Below, in pieces: positions 26,444-34,266 of a stretch of DNA of 64,000 nucleotides. Source of the stretch: Flavobacteriaceae bacterium (lineage in GTDB: Bacteria; Bacteroidota; Bacteroidia; Flavobacteriales; Flavobacteriaceae). The notes under the pieces are model-generated. The model worked only from the letters and a program-made list of their open reading frames with translations. It was not told where the DNA came from and made no database searches. Position 1 is the first letter of the stretch. Each line of letters starts with the position of its first letter. The DNA is taken from NCBI GenBank assembly GCA_947446865.1, contig CANFHX010000014.1, forward strand, positions 1-64,000. The letters are read 5' to 3'. Both the position numbers and the translations under genes were made by a program.

Positions 26444-28099
26444 ATGACAAAAAATATCAATCTTTTTGCAAATCTTAAATCTGATTTTGCTTCAGGTTTA
26501 GTGGTTTTTTTAGTGGCATTGCCACTGTGTCTCGGTATTGCACTAGCAAGTGGGGCTCCCTTATTTTCAGGTATTATTTCGGGTGTTATTGGTGGAATTA
26601 TAGTGGGTTATTTAAGCCAATCCCATATAAGTGTTTCTGGTCCAGCAGCTGGATTAACAGCAATTGTATTAACCGCAATAACCGATTTAGGTTCTTTTAA
26701 TACTTTTCTTTTAGCAGTTTTGATAGCAGGATTAATTCAATTAGCATTGGGTTTTATCAAAGCCGGAACCATATCTAACTTTTTTCCAACCAATGTTATT
26801 GAAGGAATGTTGGCAGGAATTGGAGTAATTATTATTCTAAAACAAATCCCTCATGCTTTTGGTTATGATCCTGATTTTGAAGGAGATTTATCTTTTATAC
26901 AAGTAGACGGACAGAATACCTTTTCAGAGTTGTTTTCGATAATAAATCATGTTCAATTGGGTTCTATAATAATTGCTCTAGTTTCATTAGGTATTTTGAT
27001 TTTTTGGAACAAAATTGACTTTTTGAAGAAAATAAAATTAGTTCCTCCCGCACTTGTAGCAGTAATCATTAGTATTTTATTAAACGAATTCTTTATTCAA
27101 TCGGGAAGTAGTTTAGCTATAATCAAGGAACATTTAGTTAGCTTGCCAGTTCCAACAACCTTAGAAGAATTCAAAAATATTATTGTTACACCTGATTTTG
27201 CTTCAATTTCAAATTCTAAAGTATGGATTGTAGCAATTACTATAGCCGTTGTAGCATCAATTGAAACATTACTTTGTATTGAAGCCTCCGATAGAATGGA
27301 TGTACAAAAAAGATATACTGACACTAACGTTGAATTGAAGGCTCAAGGAATTGGAAACATAGTTAGTTCGTTATTAGGTGGATTGCCTATGACTTCAGTT
27401 GTTGTTAGAACTACAGCAAATAATACTGCTGGTGCAAAATCAAAAATGTCCTCAATTATTCATGGAATTCTTTTGTTAGTAAGTGTTTTGGCAATTCCAA
27501 GTATTCTAAATAAAATACCATTAGCGACATTGGCCGCGGTATTATTATTAGTTGGATATAAATTAGCAAATCCAAAAACAATTAAACACTTCTGGGAAAA
27601 AGGGAAATATCAGTTTATTCCGTTTATTGCCACATTTGGCGCAGTAGTTTTTACTGATTTGTTGAAAGGTGTTGCTTTGGGAATGATTATCAGCTTTATT
27701 TTTGTTTTGAAAGGGAATATGAAAAGAGCCTATAATTTTAGAAAAGAAGAGTACCACGATGGTGATATTATTCATATTGATTTGGCTCAAGAGGTTTCTT
27801 TTCTTAATAAAGCCGCTATTAAATCAACATTAGCTTCAGTTCCTGAAAATTCTATAGTAATAATTAATGCTTCCGATACAGTTTATATCGCCCACGACGT
27901 TTTGGATTTAATTAAAGAATTTAAAAAGATTAGAGCAAAAGAAGAAAATATTAAAGTAAAATTAGTTGGTTTTAAAAAAGCGTATGATTTAGAAAATAAC
28001 GAAGGTTTTAAAAATACGGTAACGGTCGAACATAAGTACGATGCCATGAAAAGGCAAACCATTAAAGTAGAAAACCAAAAAATAGAATTTATTGATTAA
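26444..28099 (+). CDS. SulP-family anion (probable bicarbonate) transporter
   Basis: This is a 551-aa membrane transporter with about 12-14 hydrophobic helices across residues 10-420. Typical SulP phrases include FLVALPLCLGIALASGAP, GGIIVGYLSQSHISVSGPAAG and LLCIEASDRMD followed by ELKAQGIGN. The cytoplasmic C terminus (about 440-550) is a reduced STAS-like domain. SulP proteins move bicarbonate, sulfate or other anions with sodium or protons. The carbonic anhydrase gene directly downstream makes bicarbonate uptake the likely role. Inner membrane. Confidence 0.9.
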   Translation: MTKNINLFANLKSDFASGLVVFLVALPLCLGIALASGAPLFSGIISGVIGGIIVGYLSQSHISVSGPAAGLTAIVLTAITDLGSFNTFLLAVLIAGLIQLALGFIKAGTISNFFPTNVIEGMLAGIGVIIILKQIPHAFGYDPDFEGDLSFIQVDGQNTFSELFSIINHVQLGSIIIALVSLGILIFWNKIDFLKKIKLVPPALVAVIISILLNEFFIQSGSSLAIIKEHLVSLPVPTTLEEFKNIIVTPDFASISNSKVWIVAITIAVVASIETLLCIEASDRMDVQKRYTDTNVELKAQGIGNIVSSLLGGLPMTSVVVRTTANNTAGAKSKMSSIIHGILLLVSVLAIPSILNKIPLATLAAVLLLVGYKLANPKTIKHFWEKGKYQFIPFIATFGAVVFTDLLKGVALGMIISFIFVLKGNMKRAYNFRKEEYHDGDIIHIDLAQEVSFLNKAAIKSTLASVPENSIVIINASDTVYIAHDVLDLIKEFKKIRAKEENIKVKLVGFKKAYDLENNEGFKNTVTVEHKYDAMKRQTIKVENQKIEFID

Positions 28100-28119
28100 A
28101 AAAACATAAAACAGAATGA

Positions 28120-28166
28120 ATTTACCTATTTTTATAAAATATTTAGTATATTTAGATTAGGTAAAT
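28120..28166. repeat. Inverted repeat between SulP and carbonic anhydrase genes
   Basis: ATTTACCTA (28120-28128) and TAGGTAAAT (28158-28166) are perfect complements around a 29-base AT-rich loop. It may be an operator or an RNA stem in the intercistronic region. Confidence 0.45.
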
Positions 28167-28190
28167 ATTTAAATTATAAATCGAATAATT

Positions 28191-28829
28191 ATGAGTGATT
28201 TTTATAAAAAAATATTAGATAACAATAAGAAATGGGTTGAAAGTCAATTGGCTACCGATTCAGAATATTTTAAGGATTTATCCAAAGGACAAAATCCACC
28301 ACTTTTGTGGATTGGTTGTTCGGATAGTAGAGTACCGGCAAACGAAATTATTGGTGCAAAACCTGGAGAAGTTTTTGTTCATAGAAACATAGCTAACATG
28401 GTCATTCATAGCGATATGAATATGTTGAGTGTTTTGGATTACGCTGTAAATGTTTTAAAAGTAAAACATGTAATCGTATGTGGACATTACGGTTGTGGAG
28501 GTATTAAGGCCGCAATGGGGAACGATTCTATTGGAATTATCGATAATTGGATTCGACATATAAAAGATGTTTATCGTTTGCACAATGTCTATTTAGATTC
28601 TATTGTAGATGAAAATGATCGTTTCAATGCTTTTGTGGAACTAAATGTAAAAGAACAGGTATTTGATTTGGCTAAAACTTCTATTGTTCAAGCTGCTTGG
28701 AGAAACGGACAAGAGGTAACTTTACATGGATGGGCTTACGGATTAAATTCTGGTTTTGTAACCGATTTAAATGTGAATTTTAGTTCTAATAAAGATTTAG
28801 ATGCTGTTTATCAATTGTTTTTTAAATAG
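28191..28829 (+). CDS. Beta-class carbonic anhydrase
   Basis: This enzyme interconverts CO2 and bicarbonate. The 212-aa protein has zinc ligands C43 (WIGCSDSRVPANEI, with the D45/R47 dyad), H99 and C102 (CGHYGCGGIKAAM), which define the beta class. There is no signal peptide, so it acts in the cytoplasm. It follows the SulP transporter by 91 bases on the same strand. Together they could trap inorganic carbon for carboxylating enzymes or buffer internal pH. A strong terminator follows. Confidence 0.95.
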   Translation: MSDFYKKILDNNKKWVESQLATDSEYFKDLSKGQNPPLLWIGCSDSRVPANEIIGAKPGEVFVHRNIANMVIHSDMNMLSVLDYAVNVLKVKHVIVCGHYGCGGIKAAMGNDSIGIIDNWIRHIKDVYRLHNVYLDSIVDENDRFNAFVELNVKEQVFDLAKTSIVQAAWRNGQEVTLHGWAYGLNSGFVTDLNVNFSSNKDLDAVYQLFFK

Positions 28830-28856
28830 AGTTAAACTTAAATAATAATTAATACC

Positions 28857-28895
28857 AAAACGCTTCAATAATTTATATTATTGAAGCGTTTTTTT
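28857..28895. terminator. Bidirectional terminator after carbonic anhydrase
   Basis: CGCTTCAATAAT-ttat-ATTATTGAAGCG is a perfect 12-bp stem flanked by an A-run and a T-run. It separates the carbonic anhydrase gene from the convergent 80-aa gene. Confidence 0.85.
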
Positions 28896-28913
28896 AATAA
28901 TAAACTTTAAATT

Positions 28914-29156
28914 TTATTCACATGCCTTATCTACAGTTTCTTCAAATGAGTCTCCTCTTGAAACAGCTGGATTGGAAAGTACTTTTATAACTCCACTTGA
29001 AAATTCTTTTGCCAAACTAGGAACATTACTCGGAGCTGTCGATGCAGGAGGAGTAGCATTTGAAGTGTTGCTTGAAATGTTTGCGGTACTGCTTGCTGTA
29101 GAGTTTCCAAGATCTTGAGTTCCGCTAGCGTTTTCTGGTTTGTTATTAGTATCCAT
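28914..29156 (-). CDS. Small Ser/Thr/Asn-rich protein of the paralogue-Hsp20 cluster
   Basis: This is an 80-aa protein without signal peptide. Residues 1-50 are low complexity (NSTASSTANISSNTSNATPP). Residues 50-80 look folded (PSLAKEFSSGVIKVLSNPAV, ending FEETVDKACE). The start at 29156 (MDTNNKPENAS) was chosen because an upstream ATG at 29183 is part of the conserved GAGTAGG leader element, which also precedes the Hsp20 and 468-aa genes. It is the last gene of the cluster, 85 bases after the 454-aa gene. No family is recognised. The shared leader element is the main sign that it belongs to the system. Confidence 0.6.
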   Translation of the reverse strand: MDTNNKPENASGTQDLGNSTASSTANISSNTSNATPPASTAPSNVPSLAKEFSSGVIKVLSNPAVSRGDSFEETVDKACE

Positions 29157-29174
29157 AATTTCAAAAATTAGTTT

Positions 29175-29204
29175 CCTACTCATATGGCTTTTCGGTTACG
29201 CCCC
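29175..29204 (-). promoter_or_regulatory. Conserved leader element, copy 3 (80-aa gene)
   Basis: On the minus strand this reads GGGGCGTAACCGAAAAGCC, then a 4-base spacer, then GAGTAGG, ending 18 bases before the ATG at 29156. It shares CCGAAAA-n-CC and GAGTAGG with the elements at 31134-31163 and 32601-32629. A structured mRNA leader and a promoter read by an alternative sigma factor are both possible. Confidence 0.6.
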
Positions 29205-29241
29205 GTTTTAGTGGTTTCTGGACTCCATTTTTTATATTTAT

Positions 29242-30606
29242 TTAAACGTAAGGTGAAGCAGTGGGTGCTAATATTGGAGTTAATTTAGATAAACATCCTA
29301 TTATTTGCATCCCTTTTATTTCTAAGGTATTTTGGTTAAAACTGCCGTTTCTCACATCAAATGGTCCAAAAGAAACTGCATTTTCTAGATTGTCTTTATC
29401 CGTTGCCGACCAATTAGCGGTTATAGCTACGTTACTAATTAATATAAAGGATGTTGGCAATAGAGGAAAAATACCTAGATTGTTATCAGCTGTTCCAGTA
29501 GAATATTCTCCAATATTTGTTCCGTATATATTCCAATTTCTAGAACTTAATAATGCCAAGTTCAACCAAGGTCTGTCAATGTTTACTCTGCAAAATTTAA
29601 AGGATATACTAAATCCATCACTACCTACTGATTTTTGAGTTGGAAGGTCTTTAATTAATAAATCATTTAATAAAATAGCCTGCTTAGCGGAATAAATTTT
29701 CGGTTTTACCATCAATTTATTAACATTAATATTTTGAATATTAATAGAACTAAATACTTTTTTATTTTTTTCAAAAGTTGTAATAGGAATAGGACGTAAC
29801 ACGGTATTTTTCAAATTAGTCGTTACCAATTTATTTTTAAATGAATTATTTAAAATTAATGACGGTCTAGCTGCAGTTGCAGTATTCATCTTATTAAATA
29901 CAATTTGTGAAGAAGATTTTAGTAGGTTTGGACTAATTGTAAAAGTATTGGATTTTGTTTTTTTAGATTCAAGAGTAATTTGTTTAGAAATCGTTTGAGT
30001 CAAAGCAGCACTTAATACAGCAGCATTAACTGGGGTGCTTTTCAATTTAATAACTCCACCTTCAAGTAATTTGGCCCCGTTGTATTTAGCAAATAGAGGA
30101 TTACTATCAACGGGTTTTACTTGACTGGATTGAATGTTTATGGATGTCCAATAGGCAGTTGCTGCTTCATCATACCAGTTAGAAGGTGTAGCGATGCTTT
30201 TATGATAGGTTTCCATTGGGTCTTTAACGCTTCCTTTTTCACTTAATAAAAATTCATATTGGGCGTCTGCAAATAATTTAAATAAAGGATTAGTTACTAT
30301 GCCTGAATCGGGAACACCATTAGGACGAGCACTTGAAATTATAATATCATAAATATCATCAATAGAATAGGCAGAATTTTCATATTTGGATTTATTCATC
30401 ACCGGAATAATATTTGCTAACGAAGAAAATAATTCTTCTGCCAAGTTGGCATTGTATTTTCCAGTGGCGTCTTTACAATCTTCTGAACTAATAGAAATTC
30501 CTGGCCATGCCATTTGTAAAAATAAACTATCTGGAGCAGCACTCATATTAAAGGAGGTTGCTAAGGTGTCATAAACACTTGCTATAAAATCGGTTGCATT
30601 TGCCAT
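29242..30606 (-). CDS. Uncharacterised 454-aa protein, paralogue of the 468-aa protein
   Basis: This protein is not recognised. It has no signal peptide or membrane helix. The N-terminal 150 residues are helical and contain TPSNWYDEA (140-148). A Ser/Asn/Lys-rich middle (about 160-325) follows. The C-terminal domain (330-454) is beta-rich with IDRPW (343-347), SSRNWN, FPLLPTSF (380-387), ANW (397-399), FGPF and MQIIG (433-437). The same landmarks occur in the same order in the 468-aa protein, so the two are full-length paralogues. It lies 61 bases after hsp20. Cytoplasmic location is inferred, and a structural or toxin-like role cannot be excluded. Confidence 0.8.
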   Translation of the reverse strand: MANATDFIASVYDTLATSFNMSAAPDSLFLQMAWPGISISSEDCKDATGKYNANLAEELFSSLANIIPVMNKSKYENSAYSIDDIYDIIISSARPNGVPDSGIVTNPLFKLFADAQYEFLLSEKGSVKDPMETYHKSIATPSNWYDEAATAYWTSINIQSSQVKPVDSNPLFAKYNGAKLLEGGVIKLKSTPVNAAVLSAALTQTISKQITLESKKTKSNTFTISPNLLKSSSQIVFNKMNTATAARPSLILNNSFKNKLVTTNLKNTVLRPIPITTFEKNKKVFSSINIQNINVNKLMVKPKIYSAKQAILLNDLLIKDLPTQKSVGSDGFSISFKFCRVNIDRPWLNLALLSSRNWNIYGTNIGEYSTGTADNNLGIFPLLPTSFILISNVAITANWSATDKDNLENAVSFGPFDVRNGSFNQNTLEIKGMQIIGCLSKLTPILAPTASPYV

Positions 30607-30630
30607 ACTTTTGTTTTAAGATTTTAAAAG

Positions 30631-30657
30631 ACCCCTTAGGCGTAGATTTCCCAAGGG
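30631..30657 (-). promoter_or_regulatory. Leader hairpin of the 454-aa gene
   Basis: On the minus strand ACCCTT and AAGGGGT can pair (one bulged base) around GGGAAATCTACGCCT. It ends 24 bases before the ATG, the same position as the three conserved elements of neighbouring genes, but the sequence is different. It may be a diverged form. Confidence 0.4.
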
Positions 30658-30667
30658 TTCTTTATAG

Positions 30668-31108
30668 TTATTTAACACTGATTTTTTTTCTTTTTTCAGA
30701 TTTAGAATGCTCTTTTTTAGGAATTTCCAATTTCAATAATCCATCTTCATATTCAGCCGTGATTGCTTTATCATCCACATTTTCTGGTAAAGTAAAACTT
30801 CTACAAAAAGAAGAATATTCAAATTCTCTACGTGTAATTTTATCTCCCTCTTTTTCTTCTTTTTCATCCTTTTTTTCAGAGGATATGGTCAAAATTCCAT
30901 TATCAACATCAATATTAAAATCATCCTTTTTAAAACCAGGAGCAGCAGTTTCTATTTGAAAATGCTTGTTAGTTTCCTTTACATTTACAGCGGGAATGCT
31001 TGTACCGAGTTGGAATCCTTTAAAAAGGGAATCATTGTTTAATAAATCATTCCACAATAAATCTATTGTTGGAAAATAATCTGGTTTACTCCATTTTGTA
31101 AGTGACAT
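30668..31108 (-). CDS. Hsp20 small heat-shock protein
   Basis: This is a 146-aa alpha-crystallin-type chaperone that holds unfolding proteins in large oligomers without ATP. The alpha-crystallin domain (about residues 35-135) has HFQIETAAPGFKKDDFNIDV, GILTISSEKK, FCRSFTLPENVD and the end motif DGLLKLEIPKK. The IxI-type tail is KKISVK. It is encoded between the two paralogous unknown proteins, 63 bases after the 468-aa gene and 61 before the 454-aa gene. It carries the same leader element as the 468-aa and 80-aa genes, so it probably serves these proteins rather than general heat shock. Confidence 0.93.
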   Translation of the reverse strand: MSLTKWSKPDYFPTIDLLWNDLLNNDSLFKGFQLGTSIPAVNVKETNKHFQIETAAPGFKKDDFNIDVDNGILTISSEKKDEKEEKEGDKITRREFEYSSFCRSFTLPENVDDKAITAEYEDGLLKLEIPKKEHSKSEKRKKISVK

Positions 31109-31133
31109 AATTTAAGTTTTTTAAATGTTAGTG

Positions 31134-31163
31134 CCTACTCTTTTATAGGTTTTCGGCTTACCC
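31134..31163 (-). promoter_or_regulatory. Conserved leader element, copy 2 (hsp20)
   Basis: On the minus strand this reads GGGTAAGCCGAAAACC, an 7-base AT spacer, then GAGTAGG, ending 25 bases before the hsp20 ATG. It begins 8 bases after the 468-aa stop codon. Confidence 0.65.
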
Positions 31164-31171
31164 TAAATTTA

Positions 31172-32578
31172 TTATTTAGGCATATTTTCTGGTGCACAGA
31201 ATGGAACAACTGTATTAATCCATCCAATAATTTGAACTCCTGGAACGGTGATTTCACCATTTGCAAAACTAGAGGTCCAATGTTCTTCGGAATGGGAACT
31301 AGAATAACCACCACCAATACTAAATGGGCCAATACCTACACTTCCTCCTGCACTAATAGTAGATTTCATCATGTCCCAATCGGCTTTTGCCCATGTGCCT
31401 TTAATCTTAATTCCTTTCACAACTACAAATGATGTAGGCATTAATGGCCACATGGTATTTGGTTGGACTTTACTTCCGTTGGAAATTCCACCTTTAAGAG
31501 GAGAAAAATTACCAAGATTCCATGTTTTTGTGCTCAATAAATGAAAACTCATCCATGGTCTTCGAATACCGACCAATTTGTATGAAAATTCAAAACTTAA
31601 ATTGCTAGTTTCTGAGCTGAAGGATCTTGATTCTTTACTACCTCCTGCTGAAGCTCCAATGCTCCATATTCCAAGACTAAACCCAGCAGATCCACCATAT
31701 TTTTTATAATCGGAAGTGCTACTAGTCGATGAAGTACCTGCAGAAATGTTAGTTGTTGCCCATCCTGTATTATCTACAGAACTATACCAATTAGAAGGAA
31801 TAAGACTAACACGTTGAATTTTTGGCGACATTCCGCCTGTTTCTTCTAGAACGGCTCCATAACCTTCAAATAAATCTTGTGCTTTTTTAAACGCTTTTTG
31901 AAGCGAATTTTGTGTACTAGTAGTCATTATTGCTAAATTCTGTTCTATTAAATCTGCTTTATTAGAGCGCCATTTGTCCCATGCTTGTTTTACCGGAATT
32001 TGTAATGTTGGCGCTACAAGTGGCCATGTATTTCTGCTTTGTGGGGTTTCTTGAGCAGTTAAATAGGCTTGTAAATAAGCTAATCGTGCATTTTGATACC
32101 CTATTTCATTATCTTTATAGTCTCGGTATAACTGAGTTTCAATAGTATTTTTAGTTACATCTCCAGTATCGGGATCGGTAACGGCAACAACTCGGAATAA
32201 CACTTTATATGCTGCTTCAATTTGTGCGTCTAATGCTGGATTTGCAGGTTGTTTTGGAATAGATACGGAAGAAAGTATATCTCCATATACTTGAGAAATC
32301 GTTTTGCCACTATCTGTATATAGTGAATTTGCTTTCGGAATTGCATCTACCAATCTAGAAGTATTAATTGCTGCATCCAATCCTGCTGCATTGTTGTTTC
32401 CTGGTGTCCACGGATTTCGATAATCTTCTGGATTTATTGCCATTCCTGGTTTCATCAATGTTAACATGGTTGTTGAAGCAGGAAAAAGTGGTTTTCCCCC
32501 AGGCTCTGCTTTGGTTGCAGAATTGAAAATGTTGTCGAATACGCCTTGAACCATTGCGTCCATTTCTTGTGCTGTCAT
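31172..32578 (-). CDS. Uncharacterised 468-aa protein, paralogue of the 454-aa protein
   Basis: This protein is not recognised. No signal peptide is present (MTAQEMDAMVQGVF). Residues 1-250 are mainly helical, with Pro-rich phrases such as LMKPGMAINPEDYRNPW. IPSNWYSSVDNTGW spans 260-273. A Ser/Gly-rich linker (280-320) holds TSSTSSTS and GFSLGIWSIGASAGG. The beta-rich C-terminal domain has GIRRPW (337-342), STKTWN, WPLMPTSF (377-384), GTW (394-396), GIGPFSIGGG and VQIIGWI (448-454). These landmarks match the 454-aa protein throughout. It is the first gene of the cluster and carries copy 1 of the leader element. The glycine-rich beta domain could suit an assembly or membrane-active protein, but this is inference. 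Confidence 0.82.
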   Translation of the reverse strand: MTAQEMDAMVQGVFDNIFNSATKAEPGGKPLFPASTTMLTLMKPGMAINPEDYRNPWTPGNNNAAGLDAAINTSRLVDAIPKANSLYTDSGKTISQVYGDILSSVSIPKQPANPALDAQIEAAYKVLFRVVAVTDPDTGDVTKNTIETQLYRDYKDNEIGYQNARLAYLQAYLTAQETPQSRNTWPLVAPTLQIPVKQAWDKWRSNKADLIEQNLAIMTTSTQNSLQKAFKKAQDLFEGYGAVLEETGGMSPKIQRVSLIPSNWYSSVDNTGWATTNISAGTSSTSSTSDYKKYGGSAGFSLGIWSIGASAGGSKESRSFSSETSNLSFEFSYKLVGIRRPWMSFHLLSTKTWNLGNFSPLKGGISNGSKVQPNTMWPLMPTSFVVVKGIKIKGTWAKADWDMMKSTISAGGSVGIGPFSIGGGYSSSHSEEHWTSSFANGEITVPGVQIIGWINTVVPFCAPENMPK

Positions 32579-32600
32579 AATGTTGAGATTTATTATTTTA

Positions 32601-32629
32601 CCTACTCTAATCGGTTTTCGGCTTCCCCG
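32601..32629 (-). promoter_or_regulatory. Conserved leader element, copy 1 (468-aa gene)
   Basis: On the minus strand this reads CGGGGAAGCCGAAAACC, a spacer GATTA, then GAGTAGG, ending 22 bases before the ATG at 32578. GCCGAAAACC is identical in copy 2, and GAGTAGG is identical in all three copies. Confidence 0.65.
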
Positions 32630-32969
32630 TTAGTTGTAACTTGTAGTTTTTGAACTTTACTTTGATTTGAAATAATTTTAGATTGTATTTCAATTATTTC
32701 TTCTAAAAATGATGTTATTTAAAAGAAATAGGGCAGGATTTTAGTACAGAAATAATTTTCTAACTAAGTAATTTTCTTAAAGTAAAGTTCTAAAAATTTG
32801 CAGTATAGCTGTTATAAAATAATAGTCAAAATTTTATATAATTCACATTTTATTGAGAAATAATATAAAATATTTTACATAACAATTGATTCCAATTGTT
32901 TCAAAAGGAGCTGAGAATAGTATAAATATCTCTAATTTAATTGAATATATTTTTAGAATAAATAGTTTA
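32630..32969. other. Intergenic region upstream of the paralogue cluster
   Basis: This AT-rich region holds no gene. A perfect inverted repeat AACAATTG-attc-CAATTGTT lies at 32881-32900, 70 bases beyond the LETM1-related gene stop; it has no T-run. The cluster's own transcription start probably lies in this region, but no TAnnTTTG element could be fixed. Confidence 0.4.
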
Positions 32970-34163
32970 TTAATCCTCTAAATTTTCGTTAAAAGCAGAA
33001 GGTAATAATTGAGGTATGAATTTTATAAATAGAGGTAAAAGAAGACTGCCTCCTGGAAGTAAAAAAATTGTCAAGGATGGAATGCTTTTACAAATATCTA
33101 GCAATTGTTTTTTTACTTTCTTTTTTTCAGTTACATCCAAATCTCTTTTGGTAGATTGCAAGAGTAGCTGCATTAATTCTTTGCTTTCTAGAATTTCTTT
33201 GGTTAAACGTTTTTTATTTCGTTTAATTAATAATTGAACTCCAGAAGTTGTTTGGTCGTAAAAATGTTTTACAGGATTTGAATGATTAAAGTATTGAATT
33301 TCAGACTTGTATTTTGTGATGAAATTAGTAATTTCGGCAATGCTATCGGATACAAATACATCTGAAAGATTTAATTCTTTAGCAATTCTATGAAGAAAAT
33401 AAGACTCTTCATTTTCTATAACACCATCATTCCAAAGAGTTAATCCAGCTAAATCTAATAGATAAAATTTCTCTAAATCGTCTTTAAAATAATCTAAAGG
33501 GAGTTGCTCTAAATTTTGAATGTTAACTTTTGAAAATTTAGTATATCGAAGTGAAGCTTCAAAAAGTTTGATAAGTAAATCATCATTTGCAGATTTAACC
33601 GTTTTAATTTGCAATGCTAAAGAAACCAAACTAATAATAGATTCTTCTATTTTTTTTAAATACTTGTCAGGAATTTCACCATCCATTAAATAGTGTCGAA
33701 AGGCCAATGCATCTACAAAGAGTAGTGCATTTGTAACAATATGGGAGAAGTTTTTACTTATGATATCCTTATTAGTTTTCACTCGCTCCTCAATCAAGGT
33801 TTCTAAATTTGAACTATCTGAGGATGGTAATAGTTTATTCCAAAAACCAAAACTTTTAGGAGTCATTTTTTGATAAAAAGCGACTGTTTTCTTAATAAAG
33901 TCTTCTTTATTAGATTGCTCGGTGGTGAAATGATACGTGTTCAACAAAGTCGTTACTAAAGCAATTTTAGAAATTTCCTCTGATTTCCATTGCTCTATAG
34001 ATAATTCTGGATTGTTGTTGATGCCAATAATATGTCCGTAAATAAATCCAGTTTGGCGAATGTTCTTGTAAAAGGATACGCTATCTATAGTAAAATTAGG
34101 GAACGGATTAGTTTGTTCCTGAAAATACTTATCTATCCAACCATTTGCCGATGGGTTTATCAT
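32970..34163 (-). CDS. LETM1-related protein
   Basis: This 397-aa protein has a soluble, helical N-terminal two thirds, including LEKFYLLDLAGLTLWNDGVIENEESYFLHRIAKEL in parts, reminiscent of TerB-like modules. The C terminus (about 345-390) resembles the LETM1 signature: KKQLLDICKSIPSL, then the hydrophobic LLPGGSLLLPLFIKF and IPQLLPSAF. LETM1 proteins act in cation homeostasis in mitochondria. In Bacteroidota the relatives are annotated as LETM1-related biofilm-associated proteins, with no firm function. It lies 391 bases upstream of the paralogue cluster on the same strand, and a link is possible but not shown. Confidence 0.7.
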   Translation of the reverse strand: MINPSANGWIDKYFQEQTNPFPNFTIDSVSFYKNIRQTGFIYGHIIGINNNPELSIEQWKSEEISKIALVTTLLNTYHFTTEQSNKEDFIKKTVAFYQKMTPKSFGFWNKLLPSSDSSNLETLIEERVKTNKDIISKNFSHIVTNALLFVDALAFRHYLMDGEIPDKYLKKIEESIISLVSLALQIKTVKSANDDLLIKLFEASLRYTKFSKVNIQNLEQLPLDYFKDDLEKFYLLDLAGLTLWNDGVIENEESYFLHRIAKELNLSDVFVSDSIAEITNFITKYKSEIQYFNHSNPVKHFYDQTTSGVQLLIKRNKKRLTKEILESKELMQLLLQSTKRDLDVTEKKKVKKQLLDICKSIPSLTIFLLPGGSLLLPLFIKFIPQLLPSAFNENLED

Positions 34164-34266
34164 TGCTATAATTTGAATTACAAATCTAGGATATTTTATA
34201 GAGTTATTTCAAAAAAAAAGCGTTATATAAATTAATATATAACGATTTAATATTTAAGATATTCTG

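Noticed and set aside
34032..34235. Plus-strand frames opposite the LETM1-related, acyl-CoA dehydrogenase and thiolase genes
   Set aside because: They are antisense shadows of well-supported genes, with no family features or promoters.
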